Shown: positions 36,491 through 44,950, numbered from the stretch's first letter. The stretch: DNA of 64,000 nt from Allobosea sp. (GCA_017307955.1 JAFKFV010000016.1:1-64000); one strand, 5' to 3'. Translations and numbers: made by a program. Notes: a model not told the origin generated them from the sequence alone.

Positions 36491-36934
36491 ATGAGCAAAT
36501 ATGATCCGCTTGAGCAGCATCTTGCCCGCCAGCCGAGGCAAGAGCTGCCCATGACGTTCGAGGAGATCGAAGCCGTCATTGGCTTTGCGCTTCCCCCATC
36601 ATCGCGCACGCACCGGGCCTGGTGGAGCAACAATCCCAGTAACAACGTAATGACGAAAGCTTGGCTTGCTGCGGGATATGAGACGGAACAGGTCGACCTC
36701 GAAGGTCGAAAGCTCATCTTTCGACGCACTGCGCCACAAACAAAAGCATCAGCGCCTGAGGACGCGCGCAGCCCCGAGCCGAAACCGCGCAGGCGCCACC
36801 CACTCTTTGGATGGATGAAAGGGACATTCACGATCGCTCCAGGCACAGACCTCACGGAGCCGGCCGACCCTGAATGGGCCGACATTGCGTGGGGTCCTGA
36901 GAAGAAGGACGAGGCGGGGAAAGACGCAGCGTGA
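36491..36934 (+). CDS. DUF7662 protein with Phd/VapB-like C-terminal tail, probable antitoxin
   Basis: 147 residues from ATG 36491, 7 bases after GGAGAGGAG. Residues ~1-75 match the DUF7662 pattern: KYDPLEQHLARQ, MTFEEIEAVIGFALPPSS, HRAWWSNNPSN, TKAWLAAGYETEQVDLEGR. A proline/basic linker leads to a tail, LFGWMKGTFTIAPGTDLTEP and ADPEWADIAW, that closely resembles the toxin-wrapping end of Phd/VapB-type antitoxins (FGxMKGTxTIxPGTDLTEP). No AbrB, ribbon-helix-helix or Phd DNA-binding domain is present, so DUF7662 would have to replace it. Hand-counted GC is about 52-58%, below the flanks, suggesting transfer. It overlaps the PIN gene by 4 bases (GTGA), the usual antitoxin-toxin coupling. Confidence 0.75.
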   Translation: MSKYDPLEQHLARQPRQELPMTFEEIEAVIGFALPPSSRTHRAWWSNNPSNNVMTKAWLAAGYETEQVDLEGRKLIFRRTAPQTKASAPEDARSPEPKPRRRHPLFGWMKGTFTIAPGTDLTEPADPEWADIAWGPEKKDEAGKDAA

Positions 36935-37344
36935 CGGATCTCCTGCTCGACACCTGCGCGGCGCTCTGGATATCCGAGAGCGCCGCATTGGCCCAGGCCG
37001 CGGAAGATGCGCTCGACCGTGCGGCAGACCAGGGAGCCCCGATTTTTGTTTCCCCCATCACCGCGTGGGAGATCGGCCTTCTGACGGCAAGAAACAAACT
37101 CTCGCTGCCGATGTCGCCACAGAACTGGTTCGCGCGCCTCATGCGCGCACCCAATCTTCGCCTCACCGAGCTTGCGCCTGTCATTCTGCTGGATTCATGC
37201 TTTCTCCCAGCCAGACCACCGCGCGACCCGAGCGACCGCATCATCATTGCGACCGCTCGCGCTCTCGACTTGACGATCGTCACGCGAGACCGGCTCATCC
37301 TCGGCTATGCTGAAGCAGGGCATGTTCGTGCCCTCGCCTGCTGA
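36931..37344 (+). CDS. PIN domain toxin, VapC-like
   Basis: 137 residues from GTG 36931. PIN nuclease fold of the Sll0205/VapC-like subgroup: LLLDTCAALW (first acidic residue), SPITAWEIG (conserved Glu), DPSDRIIIATARALDLTIVT followed by RD (the remaining acidic residues). All catalytic acids appear intact. Such proteins cleave RNA, often tRNA or rRNA, and are held inactive by a co-expressed antitoxin. The partner upstream is a DUF7662 protein instead of a standard Phd/VapB. Together the pair splits the ligase gene from the aldehyde dehydrogenase gene. Confidence 0.88.
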   Translation: MTDLLLDTCAALWISESAALAQAAEDALDRAADQGAPIFVSPITAWEIGLLTARNKLSLPMSPQNWFARLMRAPNLRLTELAPVILLDSCFLPARPPRDPSDRIIIATARALDLTIVTRDRLILGYAEAGHVRALAC

Positions 37345-37356
37345 AAGGCAATTTCG

Positions 37357-38760
37357 ATGAACGCACCCGTCTTCAAGATCGTCACGCCCGTCGACGGCTC
37401 CGTCTATGCCGAGCGGCCGCTTGCCAGCCAAAGCGAGGTGCTCGCCATCCTGGAGCGGGCCCGCGTTGCGCAGCGCGCCTGGCGCAGCTCGTCCATGGCC
37501 GAGCGGCAGAAGATCGCCAGCGCCTTCACGGACGCCATGGTGGCCGAGAAGGACCGCGTCGCCGAGCTGCTCGCCTGGCAGATGGGCCGTCCGATCCGCT
37601 ACGGCCATGGCGAGATGCGCGGCTTCGAGGAGCGCGCGCGCTACATGATCGACATCGCGCCCTCCGCCCTCGCCGATATCGATGTCGGGCCGAAGGAGAA
37701 CTTCAAGCGGTATATCCGCCGCGAGCCGTTCGGCGTCTGCCTCAACCTGCCGGCCTGGAACTATCCCTATATGACGGCGCTCAACGCCGTGCTGCCGGCG
37801 ATCCTCTCCGGCAACACCGTCGTCATGAAGCATTCGAGCCAGACGGCGCTGGTCGCGGAACATTTCGCGGCCGCCTTCGCCAAGGCCGGGCTCTGGCAGG
37901 ACGTGTTCCAGTTCGTGAACATGTCGCATGAGGTCACCGACCGCGTCATCCGCTCCGGCCTCGTCGACCAGGTCGGCTTCACCGGCTCGACGGCCGGCGG
38001 GCGGCACATCATGGCCTCGGTCGCCGGCGCGCCGAATTTCCCGGCGACGACGCTGGAGCTCGGCGGCAAGGATCCGGCCTATGTGCGCCCCGATGCCAAT
38101 CTCCCCTTCGCGATCGAGAACATCGTCGATGGCGGTTTCTTCAATTCCGGCCAGTCCTGCTGCGCCATGGAACGCGTCTATGTCCATGAGAGCGTCTATG
38201 ACGCCTTCGTCGAGGGCGCGGTGGCGACGGTGAACGCCTACAAGCTCGGCAGCCCGACCGATCCGGCGACGACGCTCGGCCCGGTCGTCCGCGCCTCGGC
38301 GGCCAAGTTCATCAAGGACCAGCTCGACGAGGCCGTCCATGCCGGCGCGAAGCCGCTGATCGACCCGTCGCGCTTCCCGGAAGCCGCCGAGGGCACGGCC
38401 TATCTGGCGCCGCAGGTTCTCGTCGATGTCGACCATTCGATGCGCTTCATGATGGAGGAGACCTTCGGCCCGGCCTTCGGCATCATGAAGGTCTCGTCCG
38501 ACGAGGAGGCGGTCGCGCTGATGAACGATTCGCCCTTCGGCCTCACCGCCGCGATCTGGACCGAGGACCTTGAGGCGGCCGAGAGCATCGGCGACCGCAT
38601 CGAGACCGGCACGGTCTATATGAACCGCTGCGATTTCCTCGATCCCGCTCTGCCCTGGGTCGGCGTCAAGCAGACCGGCCGCGGCGCGACGCTTTCGCGC
38701 GTCGGCTACGAGCATCTGACGCGGCCGAAGGCCTTCCATCTGCGCCTCAGCGCCAAATAG
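37357..38760 (+). CDS. NAD(P)-dependent aldehyde dehydrogenase
   Basis: 467 residues of the ALDH superfamily. Seen: LNLPAWNYPYMTALNAVLPA (cofactor-binding region), FTGSTAGGRHIM, TLELGGKDPAYVRPDA (catalytic Glu), FFNSGQSCCAMERVYVHESV (catalytic Cys), EETFGPAFGIMKV and ESIGDRIETGTVYMNR. It should oxidise an aldehyde to the acid in the cytoplasm. Paired with the iron alcohol dehydrogenase 58 bases downstream, it would carry an alcohol group through aldehyde to carboxylate. It has an AAAGG ribosome site in the 12 bases after the PIN gene stop. Confidence 0.92.
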   Translation: MNAPVFKIVTPVDGSVYAERPLASQSEVLAILERARVAQRAWRSSSMAERQKIASAFTDAMVAEKDRVAELLAWQMGRPIRYGHGEMRGFEERARYMIDIAPSALADIDVGPKENFKRYIRREPFGVCLNLPAWNYPYMTALNAVLPAILSGNTVVMKHSSQTALVAEHFAAAFAKAGLWQDVFQFVNMSHEVTDRVIRSGLVDQVGFTGSTAGGRHIMASVAGAPNFPATTLELGGKDPAYVRPDANLPFAIENIVDGGFFNSGQSCCAMERVYVHESVYDAFVEGAVATVNAYKLGSPTDPATTLGPVVRASAAKFIKDQLDEAVHAGAKPLIDPSRFPEAAEGTAYLAPQVLVDVDHSMRFMMEETFGPAFGIMKVSSDEEAVALMNDSPFGLTAAIWTEDLEAAESIGDRIETGTVYMNRCDFLDPALPWVGVKQTGRGATLSRVGYEHLTRPKAFHLRLSAK

Positions 38761-38818
38761 GCCTCAAAGGCAAGTAGGCCTCAGGGCCGGCAAGACCCGT
38801 TTCGATCCCGGAGAGATC

Positions 38819-39997
38819 ATGCTCGACAGCTACGCCTCGCTCACTGCCAACTGGTCCTATCCGACCGCGATCCGCTTCGGCGCCGGGCGCATCGGCGAGC
38901 TGGCCGACGCGGTCAAGGCGGCGGGCATCGCGCGGCCGCTCTTCGTGACCGATCCGGGCATCGCGGGGCTGCCGATCGTCGCGAAGGCGCTGGCGGTGCT
39001 CGACGGGGCCGGCGTCGCCTATACCGTCTTCTCCAAGGTCGACGGCAACCCGACCCTCGCCAATCTCGACGACGGCCTCGCAGCCTATCGTGCCGGCAGC
39101 CATGACGGCGTGATCGCCTTCGGCGGCGGCTCGGCGATGGATATCGGCAAGACGATCGCCTTCATGGCCGGCCAGAGCCGCCCGGTCTGGGACTTCGAGG
39201 ACCGCGAGGACTGGTGGACGCGCGCCGATGCGAACGGCATCGCGCCGATCGTCGCGGTGCCGACCACCGCCGGCACGGGCTCCGAAGTCGGCCGCGCCGC
39301 GGTCATCACCGATCCCGCCGACCACACCAAGAAGATCATCTTCCACCCGAAGATGCAGCCGAAACTCGTCATCGAGGATCCGGAGCTCACGGTCGGCCTG
39401 CCGCCGAAGATCACCGCCTGGACGGGCATGGACGCGCTCAGCCATTCGCTGGAGGCCTGGTCGAGCCCGTTCTTCCATCCGCAATCGGCGGGCATCGCGC
39501 TCGAAGGCATGCGGCTCGTCAAGGACTGGCTGCCGGTCGCGGTGAAGGATGGCAGCCGCATCGAGGCGCGGGCCTATATGCTGATCGCCTCGTCGATGGG
39601 CGCCGTCGCCTTCCAGAAGGGCCTCGGCGCGATGCACGCCATGAGCCATCCCTGTTCGAGCCTGCGCGGCACGCATCACGGCCTGACCAATGCCGTGGTC
39701 ATGCCCTATGTGCTCGCCTTCAACGCGCCGGCCATCTCGGAGAAACTCGCGGCGCTCGCGCGCTATCTCGATCTTCCCGGCCAGTCGGCGACGAGCGTCA
39801 TCGACTGGGTGCTGGCGCTGCGCGCCGAGCTCGGCATCCCGCACACGCTGAAGGAGATCGGCGTCGACGAGAGCGTGCTGCCGGAGGCGGCGAAGATGGC
39901 CGAGCACGATCCGTCCAACGGCGGCAATCCGGTGCCGCTCGACGCCGCAGGTTATGAGACGCTGTTCCGCCGCGCCATCGAGGGAACGGTCAAGTAG
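38819..39997 (+). CDS. Iron-containing alcohol dehydrogenase
   Basis: 392 residues of the group III (iron) alcohol dehydrogenase family. The NAD-binding GGGSAMDIGKTIAFMA and TTAGTGSEVGRAAVI are present, and iron ligands are in GMDALSHSLEAW (Asp, His) and AMHAMSHPCSS (His) plus a later THHGLTNAVVMPYVL. It would oxidise a primary alcohol, or reduce the aldehyde. The preceding 58 bases contain a 9-bp direct repeat TAGGCCTCA of no clear meaning. It is the last gene of the cluster; a LysR gene is convergent 64 bases on. Confidence 0.92.
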   Translation: MLDSYASLTANWSYPTAIRFGAGRIGELADAVKAAGIARPLFVTDPGIAGLPIVAKALAVLDGAGVAYTVFSKVDGNPTLANLDDGLAAYRAGSHDGVIAFGGGSAMDIGKTIAFMAGQSRPVWDFEDREDWWTRADANGIAPIVAVPTTAGTGSEVGRAAVITDPADHTKKIIFHPKMQPKLVIEDPELTVGLPPKITAWTGMDALSHSLEAWSSPFFHPQSAGIALEGMRLVKDWLPVAVKDGSRIEARAYMLIASSMGAVAFQKGLGAMHAMSHPCSSLRGTHHGLTNAVVMPYVLAFNAPAISEKLAALARYLDLPGQSATSVIDWVLALRAELGIPHTLKEIGVDESVLPEAAKMAEHDPSNGGNPVPLDAAGYETLFRRAIEGTVK

Positions 39998-40061
39998 CCG
40001 GAATCAATTTCCGAACGTCCCTCCGCAAGCCGCTGATCCGACTCGCGGTTTGCGCCCGTCT

Positions 40062-40976
40062 TCATGTGACGGGTGAAGACGCGTCCCGCCGGATGAAATC
40101 GATGAAGGCGCGGAGCGGCGCCGGGACGAGGCGGCGGCCGGGATAGTAGAGGAACGGGCCGGAGAAGGACTGCCACCAGTCTTCCAGCACCGGCTCCAGC
40201 GCGCCGGTGGCGAAATAGGGTCGCAGCCAGTCCTCGAAGATCATGACGATGCCGAGCCCGCCCGCCGCGGATTCGATCGCGAGATCGAAGGCGGCGCCGG
40301 GCTGGATGACGAGCGGGCCGCCGACCCGCACCACTTCGACCCGGCCGCCCTGCTCGAACTCCCAGTCATGCATGGCGCCGCTGGCGAGCCGCGCGGTGAT
40401 GCAGCGATGCGCGACGAGATCGCGCGGATGCTCGGGCCGGCCGAAGCGCGCCAGATAACCGGGAGAGGCGGCGCAGCCGAAGCGCTGGCGGCGCGGGCCG
40501 ATCGGCACCGCGATCATGTCCTGCGGCAGCCGCTCGTCATAGCGGATGCCGGCATCGCAGCCGACGGCGACGAGATCGACATAGGCGTCCTCGGCGGTGA
40601 TATCGAGCCGGATCTCCGGATAGGCGGCAAGGAACGGCGCCACGATCGAGGGCAGGACGAGCCGCGCGGCACTGAACGGAACATTGAGCCGCAGCGGCCC
40701 CGCCGGCCGGTCGCGCAGGCTGTTCACGGCATCGAGCGCCGCCTCGACCTCGCCGAGCGCCGGCTGCAGCCGCTCCATGAGACGCCGCCCGGCCTCGGTC
40801 GGCACGACGCTGCGCGTCGTCCGATTGAAGAGCCTGAGGCCCAGCGACTCCTCGAGCCGCCGCACCGCCTCGCTGACGCCGGACGGACTGACACCAAGCG
40901 TCTTGGCGGCGCCGCGAAAGCCGCCGGCCCGCGCCACGGCGAGAAAGGCGGAGAGATCGCCGAGATCGGGTTTCAT
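40062..40976 (-). CDS. LysR family transcriptional regulator
   Basis: 304 residues. The N-terminal LysR helix-turn-helix is complete (DLSAFLAVARAGGFRGAAKT, SPSGVSEAVRRLEESLGLRL, FNRTTRSVVPTEAGRRL), followed by a type 2 periplasmic-binding-like effector domain (GPLRLNVPFSAARLVLPSIV). It diverges from the PdxI-like reductase gene at 41072 with 95 bases between starts, so that gene is its likely target. The effector is unknown. Confidence 0.92.
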   Translation of the reverse strand: MKPDLGDLSAFLAVARAGGFRGAAKTLGVSPSGVSEAVRRLEESLGLRLFNRTTRSVVPTEAGRRLMERLQPALGEVEAALDAVNSLRDRPAGPLRLNVPFSAARLVLPSIVAPFLAAYPEIRLDITAEDAYVDLVAVGCDAGIRYDERLPQDMIAVPIGPRRQRFGCAASPGYLARFGRPEHPRDLVAHRCITARLASGAMHDWEFEQGGRVEVVRVGGPLVIQPGAAFDLAIESAAGGLGIVMIFEDWLRPYFATGALEPVLEDWWQSFSGPFLYYPGRRLVPAPLRAFIDFIRRDASSPVT

Positions 40977-41071
40977 TGTTCGCCACTCCGCACAGCCCGT
41001 GCCGATAATGACAGATTATCGATCAGCCGTTGAGCCCCCAGCTATTGCTTGTCCTCGACAGGAGACTCCCG

Positions 41072-41977
41072 ATGGCCAAGACGTCCACAGCCACATCCAC
41101 AGCCTCGACCCTCGCCTCCCCCACGTTCATGCTGGGCGATCGCCGCGTGAAGCGCATCGGCTATGGCGCCATGCAGCTCGCCGGCCCCGGCGTGTTCGGC
41201 CCGCCCCGCGACCATGACGCGGCGCTCGCCGTGCTGCGCGCCGCGATCGAGCGTGGCGTCGACCATATCGACACCGCCGACATCTATGGCCCGCACATCA
41301 CCAACCGCCTCATCAAGGAGGCGCTGCACCCCTATCCGGACCATCTCACCATCGTCACCAAGATCGGCGCGCGGCGTGGCAGCGATGGCTCGTGGAACCA
41401 GGCGGGCTCGCCTGAGGAACTCGCCGTGCAGGTCGACGAGAACCGCGCCAATCTCGGCCTCGACCGGCTGGAGGTGGTCAATCTCCGCCTGATGTTCGAC
41501 ACGATGGGGCCGGCCGAAGGTCCGGTCGAGGAGGCCGTCGAGGCGCTCGCCGACATGAAGCGGCGCGGCCTCGTCGGCCATATCGGCATCAGCAACGCGA
41601 CGCCGGCGCAGGTCGCGGCGGCGCGGGCGATCACCGACATCGTCTGCGTGCAGAACCTCTACAACATCGCCCATCGCGGCGACGACGCACTGATCGATGC
41701 GCTGGCGAAGGACGGCATCGCCTATGTGCCCTTCTTCCCGCTCGGCGGTTTCTCGCCGCTGCAATCGGAAACGCTGAACGGCGTCGCCACGCGCCTCGGC
41801 GCGACGCCGATGCAGGTGGCGCTCGCCTGGCTGCTGCAGCGCGCGCCGAACATCCTGCTTATCCCCGGCACCTCGTCGATCACCCATCTCGACGAAAATC
41901 TCGCGGCCGGCGATCTGGCGCTTCCCGAGGATGCGCTCGCCGAGCTCGACGCGATCGGCGGCGGGGCCAACGTCTGA
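41072..41977 (+). CDS. pdxI: PdxI-like aldo-keto reductase (pyridoxal reductase family)
   Basis: 301 residues, strikingly like Escherichia coli PdxI (YdbC), an NADPH-dependent pyridoxal reductase of vitamin B6 salvage. Recalled shared stretches include RIGYGAMQLAGPGVFGPPRD, YGPHITNRLIKEALHPY, TIVTKIGARRG, VCVQNLYNIAHR, YVPFFPLGGFSPLQS and NILLIPGTSSITHL. As in PdxI the usual AKR catalytic His position reads LRLM. ATG 41072 has AGGAGA at 41060-41065; the frame is open 14 codons upstream without a ribosome site. It is controlled, probably, by the divergent LysR. Confidence 0.78.
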   Translation: MAKTSTATSTASTLASPTFMLGDRRVKRIGYGAMQLAGPGVFGPPRDHDAALAVLRAAIERGVDHIDTADIYGPHITNRLIKEALHPYPDHLTIVTKIGARRGSDGSWNQAGSPEELAVQVDENRANLGLDRLEVVNLRLMFDTMGPAEGPVEEAVEALADMKRRGLVGHIGISNATPAQVAAARAITDIVCVQNLYNIAHRGDDALIDALAKDGIAYVPFFPLGGFSPLQSETLNGVATRLGATPMQVALAWLLQRAPNILLIPGTSSITHLDENLAAGDLALPEDALAELDAIGGGANV

Positions 41978-42097
41978 CGATCGTCGAAGCGCGGGCAATT
42001 CCCGTCTTCGCGCCTTGCACGAATTGCTCTATCCCTTTGCGGCGACGCGCCTTCCTGGTGCGCCGCCGTTTTCGTGTCCGCTCTGGGAGGAGCCGTC

Positions 42098-43015
42098 TTG
42101 AGCCCCGACATCATCTGCATCGGCGAGCCGATGTTCGAGCTGAACCAGCCCAAGGGCGAGACCGTCTTCCATCCCGGCCATGGCGGCGACGCCTCCAACG
42201 CGGCGATCGCCGCCGCGCGGCAGGATGCGTCGGTCGGCATGCTCACCGCGATCGGCACCGATGCCTTCGGCGACTCGTTCATCGATCTGTGGCGGTCGGA
42301 AGGCATCGACACGAGCGCGGTGAAGCGCGATCCGAACGCGCCCACCGGCCTCTATTTCGTGACGCATGGCGAGGAGGGGCACCAGTTCTCCTATCGCCGC
42401 GCGGGATCGGCGGCGAGCCTGTTCGGCCCCGGCGAACTGCCGCTCGACTATGTCCGCGGCGCCCGCATCCTGCACGCCTCCGGCATCAGCCAGGCGATCT
42501 CGACGGCGGCCGCCGACGCGGTCTTCCTCGCCATGCATACGGTACGGGCGGCCGGAGGACTCGTTTCCTACGACACCAATCTCCGCGCCCGGCTCTGGCC
42601 GATCGACCGGGCGCGGGCGATCATCCACGCCTCGGCGAGCCTCGCGCATATCCTGAAGACGAGCATCGAGGACGCGACCGCGCTGACCGGGCTCACCGAT
42701 CCGCTCCGAATCGCGAACTACTATCTGCATCTCGGCGCGCGGATCGCCATCGTCACGCAGGGCGGCGCCGGCACGCTGGTGGCGACGCATGAGAAGAACC
42801 GGCAGATCGACGCCATCAAGGTGAAGCCCGTCGACGCCACGGGCGCCGGCGACACCTTCGACGGCGCGTTCCTCGCCGAATATCTGAAGCACGGCGACCC
42901 CTTCGCCGCCGCGCTCTATGCGAACGCGGCGGCCGGTCTCGCGACCGAAGGCTATGGCGCGGTGGCACCGATGCCGCGTCGCGCGGCCGTGGAGGCCGCG
43001 CTGGCCGGTCGGTAG
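42098..43015 (+). CDS. PfkB family sugar kinase, probably 2-keto-3-deoxygluconate kinase-like
   Basis: 305 residues from TTG 42098, chosen because GGGAGGAG sits 6 bases upstream; GTG 42074 lacks a site and lies before it. Ribokinase/PfkB fold: IICIGEPMFELNQP, HPGHGGDASNAAIAAAR, GTDAFGDSFIDLW, SYDTNLRARLWP, and the active-site loop VDATGAGDTFDGAF with the catalytic Asp. The N-terminal pattern resembles KdgK. It could phosphorylate 2-keto-3-deoxy-sugar acids or another sugar. No pathway partner is next to it. Confidence 0.82.
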   Translation: MSPDIICIGEPMFELNQPKGETVFHPGHGGDASNAAIAAARQDASVGMLTAIGTDAFGDSFIDLWRSEGIDTSAVKRDPNAPTGLYFVTHGEEGHQFSYRRAGSAASLFGPGELPLDYVRGARILHASGISQAISTAAADAVFLAMHTVRAAGGLVSYDTNLRARLWPIDRARAIIHASASLAHILKTSIEDATALTGLTDPLRIANYYLHLGARIAIVTQGGAGTLVATHEKNRQIDAIKVKPVDATGAGDTFDGAFLAEYLKHGDPFAAALYANAAAGLATEGYGAVAPMPRRAAVEAALAGR

Positions 43016-43056
43016 CGCGATCGTTGCGGGGCGTTGGCCGTAGCTGCGGGAGCAAG

Positions 43057-43108
43057 CACCCTCACCTCTCCCATGGGGAGAGGTCGGACCCCAGGTCCGG
43101 GTGAGGTG
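43057..43108. repeat. REP-like palindromic element
   Basis: A 52-base interspersed-repeat-like sequence: outer complementary arms around CACCCTCACC and GGTGAGGTG, an inner hairpin CTCTCCCATGGGGAGAG and a second, GGACC-CCA-GGTCC. It folds as a cloverleaf. Very similar elements, with CCCTCACC...GGGTGAGG ends, are scattered in intergenic regions of many Hyphomicrobiales. It lies between the PfkB and znuA-like genes, which converge. One copy only is seen in this window. Confidence 0.65.
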
Positions 43109-43127
43109 AAGGACCGCGTCGCGTGCC

Positions 43128-44051
43128 TCAGCTGCCGCCGATGGCGGAGAGGAGCTGGGCCTCGTTGTTCTTGAACATCTTGATATAGGTCGGCGCCGGG
43201 CCGTCGGGCGGGGAGAGCGCGTCCGAGAAGAGTTCGCCGCCGACCTTCACGCCCGTCTCGCGCGAGATCTGCTCGACGAGGCGCGGATCGCTGATGTTCT
43301 CGACGAACATCGCCTGGATCTTCTCGTCCTTGATCTGGCGGACGATCTTGGCGACGTCGGCGGCCGAGACGTCGGCCTCGGTCGAGATGCCTTCCGGCGC
43401 GATGAACTGGATGTCGTAGGCGGCGCCGAGATAGCCGAAGGCATCGTGGCTGGTGACGATCCGGCGATGGCTGGCCGGAACCTTGGCGAAGGCGGCCTTG
43501 AGGTTCTGGTCGATCGCGACCAGCTCGTCCTCGAGCTTCTTGCCGTTCGCCTCGTAGTCGGCCTTGTTGGCCGGATCGGCAGCGGCGAAGCCGGCGACGA
43601 TGTTCTTCACGTAGAGGACGCCGTTCTTCGGGTCCTGCCAGGCATGCGGATCGAGCGCATGGCCGTGATCGTCATGCGAGAGCTCGGCGGCCTCTTCGGC
43701 ATCGCCCTGCCACTCGCGCGGCTTCACGCCCCTGGAGGCGACGATCGCCTCACCCTTGAAGCCCGAGGCCGAGACGAGGCGCTCCATCCAGTTCTCGAGC
43801 CCGAGCCCGTTCTCGACGAGGACCTTGGCCTCGGACAGCGCCTTGGCGTTGGTCGGCGACGGCTCGAAGGTATGCGCGTCGCCATCCGGGCCGACCAGCG
43901 TCGTGACGGTGACATGGTCGCCGCCGACTTCCGCGGCGAGATCGCCGAGGATCGAGAAGCTCGCCACCACCTTCATCGGCTCGGCCGCGAAGGCAGGGCT
44001 GGAGAGCACCGTCGCCAGGGCGGCGGCGGTCAGGAAACGGTTTATCCGCAT
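43128..44051 (-). CDS. znuA: Zinc (metal) ABC importer binding protein
   Basis: 307 residues, cluster A-I solute-binding protein. A signal peptide ends near AFAAE. Metal-binding His residues are in PDGDAHTFEPSPT, in a short His-rich loop DDHGHALDPHAW and in RRIVTSHDAFGYLG, with the last ligand in QAMFVENISD or nearby. ATG 44051 is set by the signal peptide. It is the last gene of a four-gene minus-strand operon. Zinc rather than manganese is inferred from the His-rich loop and the Zur box upstream of the operon. Confidence 0.88.
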   Translation of the reverse strand: MRINRFLTAAALATVLSSPAFAAEPMKVVASFSILGDLAAEVGGDHVTVTTLVGPDGDAHTFEPSPTNAKALSEAKVLVENGLGLENWMERLVSASGFKGEAIVASRGVKPREWQGDAEEAAELSHDDHGHALDPHAWQDPKNGVLYVKNIVAGFAAADPANKADYEANGKKLEDELVAIDQNLKAAFAKVPASHRRIVTSHDAFGYLGAAYDIQFIAPEGISTEADVSAADVAKIVRQIKDEKIQAMFVENISDPRLVEQISRETGVKVGGELFSDALSPPDGPAPTYIKMFKNNEAQLLSAIGGS

Positions 44052-44077
44052 GGAAGTCTCCGTCTGTTGAGGAAGGA

Positions 44078-44950
44078 TCAGCCCCTCAGATGCTGCGCAC
44101 GCAGCGCCTGTCTCAGGATGCTGCCGTTCGGTCCGGCAAGGATCGAGACGGCATGGATGGCGCCGGCCGCGAGAATGATCGCCGGCGAGGTCGGCAGGCC
44201 GAGATGGTAGGAAACGATGAGCCCGACCACCGACGAGACGATGCCGATGACCGCGGCCGCCACGATCTGCAGGCCGATGCCCTCGCTCCAGAAGCGGCTG
44301 GAGGCCGCCGGCAGCACGATCAGCCCGACCACCATCAGCGTTCCGAGCGCGTTGAAGCCCCCGACGAGGTTGAGCACGACGAGGACGAGAAAGACGAAAT
44401 GCACCGCGCCGCCGGCGCCGCCGATCGTCCGCAGGAAGCCGGGATCGAAGCACTCCGCGACGAGCAGCCGGTAGATCACCGCGAAGGCGAGGAAGGTCAC
44501 GGTCGCGATCGACGCGATGAGGATCAGCGAGGCATCGTCGAGCGCCAGCACATTGCCGAACAGGACGTGCAGGAGATCGATATTGGAGCCCTTGAGCGAG
44601 ACGATCAGGACGCCGAGCCCGAGCGAGACGAGATAGAAGGAGGCAAAGCTCGCATCCTCCTTCAGCGGCGTCGCCCGCGAGATCGCGCCGGCCGCCAGCG
44701 CCACCGCGAGCCCGGCCACGACGCCGCCGAAGGTCATCGCGAAGAGCGAGAAGCCGGAGAGAAGGAAGCCGACGGCCGCGCCGGGCAGGATGGCATGCGC
44801 CATCACGTCGCCCATCAGGCTCATGCGCCGCAGCACAAGGAAGACGCCGATCGGCGCGCCGGAGAGCGAGAGCGCGACGCAGCCGATGAGCGCACGCCGC
44901 ATGAAGCCGAACTCGATGAACGGCCCCGCCACGATATCGAGAAGGGTCAT
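44078..44950 (-). CDS. znuB: Zinc ABC importer permease
   Basis: 290 residues with about eight transmembrane helices. ABC-3 permease signature: RRALIGCVALSLSGAPIGVF, VLRRMSLMGDVMAHAILPGA, FGNVLALDDASLILIASIAT, NALGTLMVVGLIVLPAASSR. Its ATG overlaps the end of the ATPase gene by 4 bases and its stop lies 26 bases before the znuA start, so the three are coupled. Confidence 0.9.
   Translation of the reverse strand: MTLLDIVAGPFIEFGFMRRALIGCVALSLSGAPIGVFLVLRRMSLMGDVMAHAILPGAAVGFLLSGFSLFAMTFGGVVAGLAVALAAGAISRATPLKEDASFASFYLVSLGLGVLIVSLKGSNIDLLHVLFGNVLALDDASLILIASIATVTFLAFAVIYRLLVAECFDPGFLRTIGGAGGAVHFVFLVLVVLNLVGGFNALGTLMVVGLIVLPAASSRFWSEGIGLQIVAAAVIGIVSSVVGLIVSYHLGLPTSPAIILAAGAIHAVSILAGPNGSILRQALRAQHLRG

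Noticed and set aside
38758-38783. Direct repeat TAGGCCTCA, two copies 17 bases apart
   Set aside because: Short and straddles the stop of the aldehyde dehydrogenase; likely a local duplication with no evident role.
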